Origin: an uncultured Flavobacteriaceae bacterium
GTDB taxonomy: Bacteria; Bacteroidota; Bacteroidia; Flavobacteriales; Flavobacteriaceae
NCBI GenBank assembly: GCA_905181825.1
Contig: CAJIZJ010000005.1
Location: 1 to 35,453, forward strand
Reading direction: 5' to 3'
Length of the DNA stretch: 35,453 bases
A program made the translations under genes and the position numbers. Of the stretch, positions 1-7,838 are shown piece after piece; within the stretch, counting starts at the first letter, position 1; every line of letters starts with the position of its first letter. The notes under the pieces are model-generated. The model saw only the letters and a list, made by a program, of their open reading frames with translations. It did not search any database and was not told the origin of the DNA.

Positions 1-1
1 A

Positions 2-565
2 ATTGTTGAAAACTTAAATAATGATGTTTCCATTCTAGACCTTATAGAGGCTGTAGGCTTAGAGGCTCTTTATGGGCTTGAGTTTGGGGGTGGGTTTATA
101 TTTAACGTAAATTCTACATCGGGGGAACTAATGGTTGCTAGAGATTACTCTATTATTGGAGGGGTGGCTTGGGGCGATCACTTTGATTTAAACACAGGTT
201 CTGCAATTGGAGACGGGCTTGAAAGCACCCAATTAATTGTCGATAGGAATGCCGATGATAATAGCCTAGTATTTGGAGGGTTTGAGTTTGGCAGTGACAA
301 CTATGCTTTTAAAATAGCACTCGATTTAGAGCTCGATGGGTTTGATGATTGGTTCATTCCTAGTAGTGGATCCTTAGAAGCTATATACAATAATGTTCAT
401 ATGTATGGAGTGGGCGATTTTGACGAATCACTTATTTACTGGAGCTCAACTAAGGAGGGATACTTTCCATATGTAATGTTCTTTAACTTTGAGTCTTGGG
501 GTGGACAGGCTTTTGCTGGGTCTTGCATAGATGCTAATGGACTTGTAATTGCTAGAAAATTTTAA
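2..565 (+). CDS. C-terminal part of an Lcl/DUF1566-type domain protein (5' end outside window)
   Basis: The frame is open from the window edge to the TAA at 563-565, so the ATG at 131 is internal and the true start lies upstream. Seen: a glycine-rich FGGGFIFNVN stretch followed by LMVARDY. Further on come an AIGDGLEST segment, a DGFDDWFIPS segment, an IYWSSTKEG motif and a final GLVIARKF. This order (GG-I/V-F-x-V, A-x-G-x-G, DWxLPS, YWSST, RxF) is the pattern of the Lcl C-terminal / DUF1566 domain family, often found on secreted or surface proteins of Bacteroidetes. The usual yVRavR ending is only loosely kept. Function is unknown; a surface or adhesive role is inference. It sits 7 bases before the Kazal lipoprotein gene and is probably co-transcribed with it. 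Confidence 0.75.
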   Translation: MVENLNNDVSILDLIEAVGLEALYGLEFGGGFIFNVNSTSGELMVARDYSIIGGVAWGDHFDLNTGSAIGDGLESTQLIVDRNADDNSLVFGGFEFGSDNYAFKIALDLELDGFDDWFIPSSGSLEAIYNNVHMYGVGDFDESLIYWSSTKEGYFPYVMFFNFESWGGQAFAGSCIDANGLVIARKF

Positions 566-572
566 GCTTCTC

Positions 573-818
573 ATGAAAAAACTACTTTCATTTCCTGTTT
601 TGTTTATTTCTGTTGTCTTTTTATTCTGTTGTGGCAGCTCTAACAATTCCGATGATTTATTACCAAGCTGTGTAGACATTTCTTTGATTGATCCAGAAGT
701 TATTTGCAACCAAGAATACGCCCCTGTTTGTGGTTGTGACGGCAACACCTATAGCAACGCTTGCATTGCCCTTAATTCAGCGGGTATTATTGCCTATGCT
801 CAAGGGACATGCGACTAA
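573..818 (+). CDS. Kazal-domain lipoprotein (putative protease inhibitor)
   Basis: The 81-residue product starts at ATG 573. A longer reading from 549 would overlap the upstream gene and add residues before the signal peptide. Residues 1-18 are Lys then hydrophobic, ending in FLFCC, with Cys20 as likely lipidated residue followed by GSSNNSDD, an acidic stretch typical of surface-exposed Bacteroidetes lipoproteins. Residues 33-80 carry six cysteines (33, 45, 53, 55, 64, 80) around YAPVCGCDGNTYSNAC, the Kazal serine-protease-inhibitor signature. Known for the family: a tight-binding loop that blocks serine proteases. Inferred: a cell-surface inhibitor, perhaps against foreign or self-secreted proteases. 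The lipobox is imperfect (Cys at -1). It lies 7 bases downstream of the Lcl-type gene. Confidence 0.85.
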   Translation: MKKLLSFPVLFISVVFLFCCGSSNNSDDLLPSCVDISLIDPEVICNQEYAPVCGCDGNTYSNACIALNSAGIIAYAQGTCD

Positions 819-890
819 AAACAGTCCAATAATTTCGATTGTATTTACTGAGATATCTCCTAATTTAACCCCTTAGTGAGCAGTTAGGTG

Positions 891-1739
891 CTATGGAATT
901 AAATAAGTGTCTATATACGCTGATATTTTAGATGTAGTATCTAGCTGGTTTAAACCTTCCCAACCATGGCCTTCTTCTTCGTAAAAATGAAATTCATGAG
1001 TGACCTCTAAAGTTGTGAGTTTTGCATCCATATCAATTCCTTGCGAACTGGGCACAAGAGGATCCATGCCACCGTAAAATAATAATGTTGGTGGAGCGCT
1101 CGTTGTCGCTGTGTGATAGGGGCTGATCGATTCTAAAAAGTCTTCTGAAGGATTTCCAAATAGCAGCGTCATCCCTTGGTATAGAGGATTTAAACTGTCA
1201 TTATAAGCAGGATCTGTAAAGTTGGTGGGGCCAACAATACTACACACCATATCTACTTGATTATTAATGTCATTTGTATAGCTCCATAAAAGCGACAGAT
1301 GGGCCCCTGCGCTTGCTCCAATAAATCCAATGTCATCACTTATTCTAAGTGATGACTTGTTTTCAGAAATATAGTTTACTACTGCCGATATATCATCTGT
1401 TTGTAAGGGAATTGGAGGAGTCGTCGCATCAGCCAAAGTATAATTCATGTTTATAACACCAATGTTGGGATGAAATAGTAGAATATAGGATTTAAAGCGA
1501 TCCATGTCTGTTTTATCACCACCTATCCAACTGCCGCCATGCACTAAAATTATTGTTTTAGTCATGTTAGTTCGGTTTGCTGGCAGGAAAATATCAAATG
1601 TCTGATTTAGATCTGGACCGTAAGACACGTCTAAAGATTCATAGGCTTCAATGACATCAGCCTCGTTGTTGTCATCGGAGCACGCTAAATTAAATAATAA
1701 AAAAGGGGATAAAAAGAGAACTCTACGTAACAATTTCAT
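891..1739 (-). CDS. Esterase-like alpha/beta hydrolase lipoprotein
   Basis: This 282-residue protein has a lipoprotein signal peptide (residues 1-19, lipobox NLAC, Cys20, then SDDNNEAD). The alpha/beta hydrolase fold is shown by the oxyanion-hole HGGSW at 67-71, a GASAG nucleophile elbow with Ser143, a likely acid Asp226 in GGMDPLVP, and His258 in GHGW. This set is typical of the hormone-sensitive-lipase / BD-FAE carboxylesterase group. The substrate cannot be read from sequence; short-chain or acetyl esters are plausible. The acidic residues after Cys20 suggest outer-membrane, possibly surface, location. It is a single gene converging on the Kazal gene; no clear promoter was found upstream of 1739. 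Confidence 0.85.
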   Translation of the reverse strand: MKLLRRVLFLSPFLLFNLACSDDNNEADVIEAYESLDVSYGPDLNQTFDIFLPANRTNMTKTIILVHGGSWIGGDKTDMDRFKSYILLFHPNIGVINMNYTLADATTPPIPLQTDDISAVVNYISENKSSLRISDDIGFIGASAGAHLSLLWSYTNDINNQVDMVCSIVGPTNFTDPAYNDSLNPLYQGMTLLFGNPSEDFLESISPYHTATTSAPPTLLFYGGMDPLVPSSQGIDMDAKLTTLEVTHEFHFYEEEGHGWEGLNQLDTTSKISAYIDTYLIP

Positions 1740-1986
1740 GAAGGTGAATTTTAAAAGTTTTATAACGATCCTATTAATTATTTAGGATGAGATTTTATTA
1801 AAAGTAAGTGTTTAATACCAATGAGGTGTCAATTAATGAGATAAAAACAACTTTTCTTGAGTATTAAAGTTCATTCTTTAAAACCCATTAGCCGAATAAA
1901 TAATTAAATATTATAATATAATTCATGGGAATTGAAAAATAATTTTTTAGTTTTGATTTAAAATTAATACAACCACTTTTCGAACT
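1740..1986. other. AT-rich intergenic region between divergent genes
   Basis: This 247-bp stretch separates the divergent hydrolase and small lipoprotein genes. It is very AT-rich, and no ORF, RNA gene or strong hairpin was recognised. Its only clear signal is a TAnnTTTG box near the right end. Confidence 0.5.
1948..1955 (+). promoter_or_regulatory. Bacteroidetes -7 box for the small lipoprotein gene
   Basis: TAGTTTTG matches the Bacteroidetes sigma-A -7 consensus TAnnTTTG and ends 31 bases before the ATG at 1987. No TTTG is found 19-20 bases upstream, so the promoter is only half supported. Confidence 0.4.
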
Positions 1987-2235
1987 ATGAAAAAATTAAT
2001 TTATGTCTTTTGCTTTATTGCTTTTGCCTGCAACGGTGATCGAAATTGTTGTGAAATTATTAATAAAACGTATGCTGATGGCCAATATATTTTGGTAGGG
2101 GCGTTTGAAAACTCAAACAATAATAACAGTGAAAACAATAGCGGTCTTGGTGACGGCTTTGGAGATGTAAATATCGAAGTCGGCCAAGAAGAATACGACT
2201 CTTACGATATTGGAGAAAAATATTGTTTTGAATAA
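1987..2235 (+). CDS. Small putative lipoprotein of unknown function
   Basis: The 82-residue product begins MKKLIYVF with a short hydrophobic segment ending AFAC, giving Cys15 as probable lipidation site. The mature part has a Cys-Cys pair at 21-22, an Asn-rich stretch around residues 43-52, a Gly/Asp stretch (GLGDGFGDV), and an acidic C-terminus ending KYCFE. I do not recognise a family. A matching -7 box upstream and a terminator just downstream support a real monocistronic gene. The three mature-region cysteines besides Cys15 could form disulfides. Confidence 0.55.
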   Translation: MKKLIYVFCFIAFACNGDRNCCEIINKTYADGQYILVGAFENSNNNNSENNSGLGDGFGDVNIEVGQEEYDSYDIGEKYCFE

Positions 2236-2268
2236 AATTGTCGCACTTTACCCTTTACAATATGGCAC

Positions 2269-2298
2269 AAAAAAAACCCACTCTTATGAGTGAGTTTT
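2269..2298. terminator. Bidirectional intrinsic terminator
   Basis: An 11-bp stem (2273-2283 with 2288-2298, one C-A mismatch) surrounds the loop TTAT. An A-run lies on the left and the right arm ends in T residues. It lies between the convergent small lipoprotein gene and the small minus-strand gene, and can serve both. Confidence 0.75.
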
Positions 2299-2320
2299 CT
2301 AATTGTTAAATTGGAAAAAT

Positions 2321-2515
2321 TTAGGCCTTCTTTACAAAAGGTAATCCAGTTTTTTCGTTTTCTACAATCTTTTTTCCAGCAGGAAGGTCACATGTATTAT
2401 CACGCTCATCTTTTGCGAAATAATAGATAGTTTGTTCTCTACCACCTTTAAGAATTACATCTTTAGTGTGTAAAAAATAAGTCTTTCCCTTGCTATTTTT
2501 GAATGAATATCCCAT
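2321..2515 (-). CDS. Small conserved-type protein of unknown function
   Basis: The 64-residue product has no signal peptide or membrane segment. Its pattern is YFLHTKDVILKGGREQTIYYF, then AKD, then LPAGKKIVENEKTGLPFVKK. I recall similar short proteins (LKGGRxQTIYFF then LPAGxxVxENxxTGLPxLKK) in several bacterial phyla, always uncharacterised; this is memory of a pattern, not a database result. It is predicted cytoplasmic. It has its own terminator at 2269-2298 and no gene immediately upstream in the same direction within 90 bases. Confidence 0.7.
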   Translation of the reverse strand: MGYSFKNSKGKTYFLHTKDVILKGGREQTIYYFAKDERDNTCDLPAGKKIVENEKTGLPFVKKA

Positions 2516-2607
2516 AATATATATTTAGTTTAGTCTAAATTACAAAAATTAGTTTATTATTTCCAAAGAAAATATCAGATAAATCAAGTTTTTCACAAGA
2601 AATATTG

Positions 2608-3453
2608 CTAATTGTTAATAAAACGGGTGATTTCAGTGTGGATTTGATGAAAACAAGGTGGCAACCCCCCTGATTTCCATGGATGACAGCTGCCAAAGAC
2701 GTGATTTGCACCCTCAAGAACTATTAATTGACTCTTTGTGCTCCATTTGTGAAGTGCTAGAGCTTCATCTATTGATACACTCGTATCTGCATCCCCGTGA
2801 ATAATTAAAAACGGCAACTTTAGCTGCTGAGCTGCTGTTTTTATTGTTAGTCTGGCCTCGTTTGCCATAAAGTCTTTGTAAAATTGATAATAGTGAGGCA
2901 TCTGCTGTTTAGTGCGCCCATTCAAAATAAAACGAACCCCTGTTTCTTCCCACTTCTCTAGTTCGTATTCCATAGGAAATCTAGACTTAAAGTCAGAGAC
3001 ACCAGCTAAGCTAACTACTTTTTTAACTCGGGGATCTTCAAAAGCCTTAAGGGTAACAATCCCTCCTCCACGGCTATGTCCTAATAAAGTAATATTTGAA
3101 GAATTAATATTAGGGTGGTGGTTATAGTTCGCTTGTGCCCAGCTTATAACTCGATCCAAATCTTCAAGTTCTTTTGTATAGTTATTATTTCCAAATGCTT
3201 CAAGATCTGGAAAATCAATGGGCTGTTTGGCTGTACCCCCATTATGTGAAAAATTGAACTTCAATACTGCAATTCCAGAAGCAGCAAAAGCCTTCGACAA
3301 TAAAGGCCATGCACCCCAGTCCTTAAAACCTTTATAGCCATGACAAAAAATAATTAAAGGGGCCGATTTAATCGAGCTATTATACATAATATCCATAAGA
3401 ATAAGTCGCCTGTTCGCACCCTCTAGTGTTCTATTTAAATCCTGAATAACCAT
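2608..3453 (-). CDS. Cytoplasmic alpha/beta hydrolase (serine aminopeptidase / acylpeptidase-like)
   Basis: The 281-residue enzyme lacks a signal peptide. Alpha/beta hydrolase features are the oxyanion segment FCHGYKG (His38), nucleophile elbow GHSRG with Ser127, acid Asp223 in HGDADTSV, and His251 in GANHVF. Length and motif spacing fit the S33/DUF-type hydrolases found across Flavobacteria. The substrate is unknown. Its ATG follows directly on the TAG of the addB-like gene (stop at 3454-3456, start at 3453), so the two are almost certainly translationally coupled; whether this means a functional link to DNA repair is open. Confidence 0.85.
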   Translation of the reverse strand: MVIQDLNRTLEGANRRLILMDIMYNSSIKSAPLIIFCHGYKGFKDWGAWPLLSKAFAASGIAVLKFNFSHNGGTAKQPIDFPDLEAFGNNNYTKELEDLDRVISWAQANYNHHPNINSSNITLLGHSRGGGIVTLKAFEDPRVKKVVSLAGVSDFKSRFPMEYELEKWEETGVRFILNGRTKQQMPHYYQFYKDFMANEARLTIKTAAQQLKLPFLIIHGDADTSVSIDEALALHKWSTKSQLIVLEGANHVFGSCHPWKSGGLPPCFHQIHTEITRFINN

Positions 3454-6210
3454 CTATACTTCCTTTTCTATAAAATCAATTTCTGGATCAAATACCTCCA
3501 AAATTAGGTTCTTGAGCTCTTGTTCATAGCTTTCCATGGTTTGTGTTGAGAGTTGAGTGATTTTTTTAGCGTAAGCTCCAGGTTTATCCTTTTTGGCAAA
3601 CTTGAGCAGGCCAGATTTTAAATTTTTGAAGGAAATAATTCCCGCTTCCACTGGACTTGTGAATGACGCTTGCTTGTTAAGCATGTAGGCATAGGTTAGT
3701 ATTTGAAAACTTTTACTAAAGGCTTTGTAGTCTGACGTAAGGTCTTCCCAGTTGACAAGTTCTAACTCTGTTTGTGAAACCTGCGATGTTTTATAATCTA
3801 TAATTCTTTGGATTCCGTTACAGCTATCAACCCTGTCTATTGTTCCAATAATTTGAATGGGGGTTTGAAGCTCAGGAATATTGACTTCAGCGACAATCTT
3901 AGACTCAATGGCCTCAATCTTAATTTGGTCTCCTTTGTTAATGCAAGACAATTCGTACTGCAAAAAATTAAAAATATACCTCTTAGCAACTTCAAAACTA
4001 ATAAGGTTTGGACCTTGGGTGATATCGCCTTCTTTGTAAAGGGTTTTAAAATGATGAGTCACTGTAGCCTCAATTTTAGGCTTTAAGTCATTGATCATTT
4101 TAGCGTCCAGAACAGCACCAATTAAAGGCTTATAAAAATCTTCTAGTGTATTGTGAATAATACTTCCAAACGTATTGGCTGCAACTGTTTCTTCTAGTAA
4201 ATTTTCAGAACGCACTCCCAATATCTTTTGGGTGTAAAAATCAATTGGATTACGAATATACTGACTCAAAGAGGATGGTGAAAATCCTTTTTTTGCAACC
4301 GCTTTAAGCTTAGATAAAATTTCTGGTGATTTTTTAATACATAGTAATTGGGGGGTCAACTGAGGGGTTTCCGGAATAACGATCTTGTGACTTAAATCAT
4401 GAAAGTCTTCATGTTCTAATTGGGTTAAAAATCGACTCCGCTCTCCGCCACTTAGAACTTCTGGTTCTGTATTGTAAATTATATGGGCGTTTTTTGCACG
4501 TTGTAAGAGGCGGTAAAAATGATAGGTGTAAACTGCATCCTTTTCTTTATAAGTTGGCAGTCCGTTTTCGATCTTAACATCAAAAGGAATAAAAGAATTA
4601 TTGGTCTTACCGGCTGGCAAAACACCTTCGTTAACAGAAACAATAATAACGGTTTCAAAATCTAAAACTCGAGACTCTAGCATTCCCATTATTTGAAGTC
4701 CCTTTAATGGCTGACCTTTAAAATCCAGCGTTTCTGTACTCAATAATTCTTTGAAGAGGCTTTGTAAAACTTTAATGGTCGTGATGTAACTGTAGGAGTT
4801 ATTTAGCTCTTTTAATTGGTTGAATATTTCAGAAAAACGAAATAAGTATTCAAGCGGTAATAAGTGGTTTTTTTTGGATTTACCATAATAGTCTTTAAGT
4901 TTAAAAATAAGCTCTAGAACGCTTTGTATTGCCTTGGCTGGCTGGTTATTCCAGTTTGTAAATAGAAGCTCTAAAATAGGCTTATGGGTAGGTGCAATTG
5001 CAATTATTTGATCTTTAGTAAGGCTCACTGAGTTGTGTGTGTTCAACCTTGTAATAATCTTTTGAGCGGCATCTTCATTTGTGCTTTGTAGTAAGGGCCG
5101 AACAAATTGATGCGACAACACCCCTATTATGTCCTGATAATAATAATGCGTATTGGTTTCTTTTTGAAGCTGAAACCATTGATTGATAAAAGCTGAGAAG
5201 GGAATCTGCTTTAGCGGCAGTCCCATAGTAATATTGATGTCTTCAATAGCGCTGGGAATCGAATTCAGTATAGGAATCAATAAGTCTTCATTTCCTAATA
5301 TTAAGGCTGTACTTTGAAGTTTATTCTCTGAGTACAGCCGCTGTAAAAGGGACCCAACGTATTTGACCTGCCCAATGTTTTTTGGAGTGCCAACTATAGA
5401 AATGTTTTTGGGTGTTGCATACTGATTTGAAACCCATTTAAAAGGCTGTTTTTTGAAATGCGACCACTGCTTTTGATGCTGTCTTATAAAATAGCCCGCA
5501 TCATGGAATGGCGTTTCTATAAATGTTTGATCAATATCCCAGTAAATAACCGCTTTGTCCTGCTCTAGTAGCTCTTGAATAATCGTAGACTCAGAGGCGT
5601 TTAAAGCGTTAAAGCCCAAAAATACATGTGACTTGAGAGGATTGTTTTTAGTGTATAATTCTAAGTTCTCAACGGCTTCTCTATAAATTAATCCTTGGTA
5701 ACCCGCGCCTTTTTGCAACAGATGAGATGTGAATTTTGAGTAATAAGAGTCGACCTTTTTCCAAAAGGAAAGATATCCCTTTACAAGTGGAGTAGAATTG
5801 GCTTCTAATGACCAGTGGTTTAATTCTTGAATCGCAGTGAGATATTCAAATATCTGTTCTTGAGGAATTAAATAACGATCAATTTCATTAAAATCCTGAA
5901 GCACTATAGGTGCCCACTTAGAAAAGCTATCAAAAGAGTCCCTTTCATTTAAAGGGGTGAGGTCTAGATAAACACTATAAAACTCAAAAATAAGCTCTGT
6001 ATTACTAAGGAGTCTTAGCTGAGATAATTCTTCAATAAAATGTTCAATAGAAATAATATCAGGCAAAAACCCTGTTGCTTTACTTATGGAAGACCAGTCC
6101 CTTTTTAAAAACAACCCCGCACGTTTATTGGGTAGGATAAGGGTTAGCTTAGAGGTGTCTCTTGAAGCTAAGTCAAGATCTTTTAGTACGTCATAAATAA
6201 AACCTGTCAT
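3454..6210 (-). CDS. addB: AddB-like PD-(D/E)XK nuclease subunit
   Basis: The 918-residue protein resembles AddB, partner of the AddA helicase-nuclease in double-strand-break resection. The N-terminus (LILPNKRAGLFLKRDW) sits where a Walker A would be but has no GKT/GKS, as in inactivated superfamily 1 helicase domains. The middle carries VSVNEGVLPAGK, typical of AddB. The C-terminal nuclease domain has SPSSLSQYIRNPIDFY, a GSIIH motif, and IDRVD followed by IIDYKTS (Asp805, Lys807). Only three cysteines exist in the whole protein and none lie after the nuclease motif, so the Fe-S staple of Bacillus AddB is absent. The companion addA-like gene is upstream, separated by ompA and its terminator. 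Confidence 0.85.
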   Translation of the reverse strand: MTGFIYDVLKDLDLASRDTSKLTLILPNKRAGLFLKRDWSSISKATGFLPDIISIEHFIEELSQLRLLSNTELIFEFYSVYLDLTPLNERDSFDSFSKWAPIVLQDFNEIDRYLIPQEQIFEYLTAIQELNHWSLEANSTPLVKGYLSFWKKVDSYYSKFTSHLLQKGAGYQGLIYREAVENLELYTKNNPLKSHVFLGFNALNASESTIIQELLEQDKAVIYWDIDQTFIETPFHDAGYFIRQHQKQWSHFKKQPFKWVSNQYATPKNISIVGTPKNIGQVKYVGSLLQRLYSENKLQSTALILGNEDLLIPILNSIPSAIEDINITMGLPLKQIPFSAFINQWFQLQKETNTHYYYQDIIGVLSHQFVRPLLQSTNEDAAQKIITRLNTHNSVSLTKDQIIAIAPTHKPILELLFTNWNNQPAKAIQSVLELIFKLKDYYGKSKKNHLLPLEYLFRFSEIFNQLKELNNSYSYITTIKVLQSLFKELLSTETLDFKGQPLKGLQIMGMLESRVLDFETVIIVSVNEGVLPAGKTNNSFIPFDVKIENGLPTYKEKDAVYTYHFYRLLQRAKNAHIIYNTEPEVLSGGERSRFLTQLEHEDFHDLSHKIVIPETPQLTPQLLCIKKSPEILSKLKAVAKKGFSPSSLSQYIRNPIDFYTQKILGVRSENLLEETVAANTFGSIIHNTLEDFYKPLIGAVLDAKMINDLKPKIEATVTHHFKTLYKEGDITQGPNLISFEVAKRYIFNFLQYELSCINKGDQIKIEAIESKIVAEVNIPELQTPIQIIGTIDRVDSCNGIQRIIDYKTSQVSQTELELVNWEDLTSDYKAFSKSFQILTYAYMLNKQASFTSPVEAGIISFKNLKSGLLKFAKKDKPGAYAKKITQLSTQTMESYEQELKNLILEVFDPEIDFIEKEV

Positions 6211-6224
6211 GTTATAAAAATAAA

Positions 6225-6252
6225 AAAACGCTTCGCAATAGCGAAGCGTTTT
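6225..6252 (-). terminator. Intrinsic terminator of the ompA-like gene
   Basis: A perfect 12-bp stem (6225-6236 with 6241-6252) has loop AATA. Read on the minus strand, the hairpin ends in a T-rich run. It lies 28 bases past the ompA stop and 15 bases before the addB start, so it should separate ompA from addB or allow partial read-through. Confidence 0.9.
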
Positions 6253-6279
6253 AAGCTTTTTATTATATAAGCGTGCTAA

Positions 6280-7683
6280 TTAGTTAGCCAACTTCACTTC
6301 AACACGTCTGTTAGCTGCTCTTCCTTTAGCAGTCATATTAGATTCGATTGGAGCTGTTTCCCCAAAACCAATTGATTGTAATCTTTCTGAAGCAATTCCG
6401 TTAGTTGTAAGAAAAGTAACAACTTGAGCAGCTCTAGATTCTGACAACTGTTGGTTAAATGATTTACTTGAAACACTATCTGTATGTCCTTCTACAATAA
6501 AGTTTGCTTTAGGATATGCAGTTAAAATAGCTGTAATCGCTTCTAAAGTAGAAATTGCATCTTTTTTAAAGCTTGACTTTCCAAGTGCAAAATTAATTGT
6601 TCTTGAATAGCTGATTAGTTGAGCTTGTTCTTCATCTGTTGGAAAAACAACTTCAGGGCAACCATTATTAGCTACTGTCCCAGCTTCTGTAGGGCAGTTA
6701 TCATCTTTATCTAGTACACCGTCACTATCTCCATCTTTCCAAGGGCATCCGTTGTTTGCAACTGGACCCGCTTCGTTTGGACATGTATCTTGAGCGTTAG
6801 CAACTCCATCTGCATCTGCGTCAGGACATCCAGATAAAGCTTTTAAACCCGCTTCATTTGGACACGTATCGTTGTTGTCAGAGATGCCGTCACCGTCTGA
6901 ATCAGGACAGCCGTTATATTCTGCTAACCCCGCTTCATTTGGACATGTATCTTCTGAATCTTGGATCCCATCTGAATCTGAATCAGGACAGCCATTAAAT
7001 TCTGCTAAACCAGGAACTTCAGGACATACATCATATTTGTCATATACACCATCTGAATCTGTGTCTTTACCACCAAATTTAATAGTAACTCCAACAGAGT
7101 GTTGGAAATGATCTACTAAGACTACTTCATCAAAAGAATTTTTCAATCCTGATTGAGCTGTAATTCCAATAAAATCATTAAACCAATAAGAAACACCAAC
7201 TGTACCATTAAGTGTTGCAAGACCTGCTAATTCTGTTCCAGGTTGCTCCATCCATGTGTAACCACCTCCAAGACTTACGAAAGGCTCTAGTTTGTTAGAA
7301 TTTACTAGGTCTGCAAGACTGTACTTAACCATACCGTCAAGTCCGTAATACATTAATTCACTAGTTGCGGTTGCTTTTTGTACGCCTGTATTCCACTTGT
7401 CTAGTCTATTAAAAGTTCCAGCAACACCAACTGAAAAATTATTGCCAAGGTATCTTCCAACTGACAACATAGACATTGCGGGAGACACGCTCCACTCACC
7501 ACCTACGTCATAAAGCCTAGAAAAGCCAATGTCTTCATTTCCTACTTGATTCCCAGTACCAAGTGCATCAACGGCGTTTACACCTACTGTGATTTGCCAT
7601 GGGTTGTTTTTGTCTTGTGCGTTTACATTTCCGGTTGCCATTACTAGCAATGTCACAAAAACTAATCTGCTAAGATTTTTCAT
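6280..7683 (-). CDS. OmpA-family outer membrane protein with TSP3-type calcium-binding repeats
   Basis: The 467-residue protein has a signal peptide (about 1-22, cleavage after VNA). An N-terminal beta-barrel region spans roughly 25-205, with aromatic and glycine-rich strands. Five thrombospondin type 3-like repeats of about 27 residues cover 207-343 (DxDxDGxxD...CPxEAG...GCP), likely binding calcium. A C-terminal OmpA domain covers about 355-467 with VEGHTDS (Asp402) and GRAANRRVE, the residues that contact peptidoglycan. It would link the outer membrane to the cell wall and is usually abundant in Flavobacteria. It has a strong consensus promoter and its own terminator, so it is probably monocistronic despite lying between addA and addB. 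Confidence 0.93.
   Translation of the reverse strand: MKNLSRLVFVTLLVMATGNVNAQDKNNPWQITVGVNAVDALGTGNQVGNEDIGFSRLYDVGGEWSVSPAMSMLSVGRYLGNNFSVGVAGTFNRLDKWNTGVQKATATSELMYYGLDGMVKYSLADLVNSNKLEPFVSLGGGYTWMEQPGTELAGLATLNGTVGVSYWFNDFIGITAQSGLKNSFDEVVLVDHFQHSVGVTIKFGGKDTDSDGVYDKYDVCPEVPGLAEFNGCPDSDSDGIQDSEDTCPNEAGLAEYNGCPDSDGDGISDNNDTCPNEAGLKALSGCPDADADGVANAQDTCPNEAGPVANNGCPWKDGDSDGVLDKDDNCPTEAGTVANNGCPEVVFPTDEEQAQLISYSRTINFALGKSSFKKDAISTLEAITAILTAYPKANFIVEGHTDSVSSKSFNQQLSESRAAQVVTFLTTNGIASERLQSIGFGETAPIESNMTAKGRAANRRVEVKLAN
6655..7065 (-). repeat. Tandem 81-bp coding repeats (TSP3 region)
   Basis: Five copies of a 27-codon unit lie within the ompA-like gene. The three central copies keep near-identical DNA around CTTCATTTGGACATGTATC (plus-strand view) at 81-bp spacing, starting near 6771, 6852 and 6933. 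Such a block may vary in copy number between strains. Confidence 0.85.
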
Positions 7684-7719
7684 ATAAAATAATATTTAGT
7701 TTGTTTATTGTATTATTTG

Positions 7720-7750
7720 CAAAAGTATGATGTTATTACTACAAAACAAA
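7720..7750 (-). promoter_or_regulatory. Consensus Bacteroidetes promoter of the ompA-like gene
   Basis: On the minus strand, TTTG (7750-7747), a 19-base spacer and TACTTTTG (7727-7720) match the TTTG-N19-TAnnTTTG consensus exactly. A start near 7713 would give a leader of about 30 bases. This is the best promoter match in the window and fits a highly expressed outer-membrane protein. Confidence 0.8.
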
Positions 7751-7838
7751 CTTAAATGTTAAAAAAATAAAGTTAAAAAGTTAAACAATAAAATTATTTG
7801 ACAAGAAAAGTGGCTGTGAATTAGCGGAATATAAAACC

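Noticed and set aside
446-748. Minus-strand 100-codon ORF across the Lcl-type and Kazal genes
   Set aside because: It overlaps two better-supported genes and shows no domain, signal peptide or promoter.
850-859. GAGATATCTC palindrome between the Kazal and hydrolase genes
   Set aside because: A single 10-bp palindrome without loop, T-run or second copy is expected by chance in this much AT-rich DNA.
6655-7065. Regular repeats as a CRISPR array
   Set aside because: The 81-bp period keeps reading frame and encodes 27-residue calcium-binding repeats; no spacer-repeat structure.
6872-7111. Plus-strand ORF with repeated SESGQPL-type segments
   Set aside because: It is antisense to the TSP3 repeats of the ompA-like gene; its repeats are a mirror of that coding periodicity.
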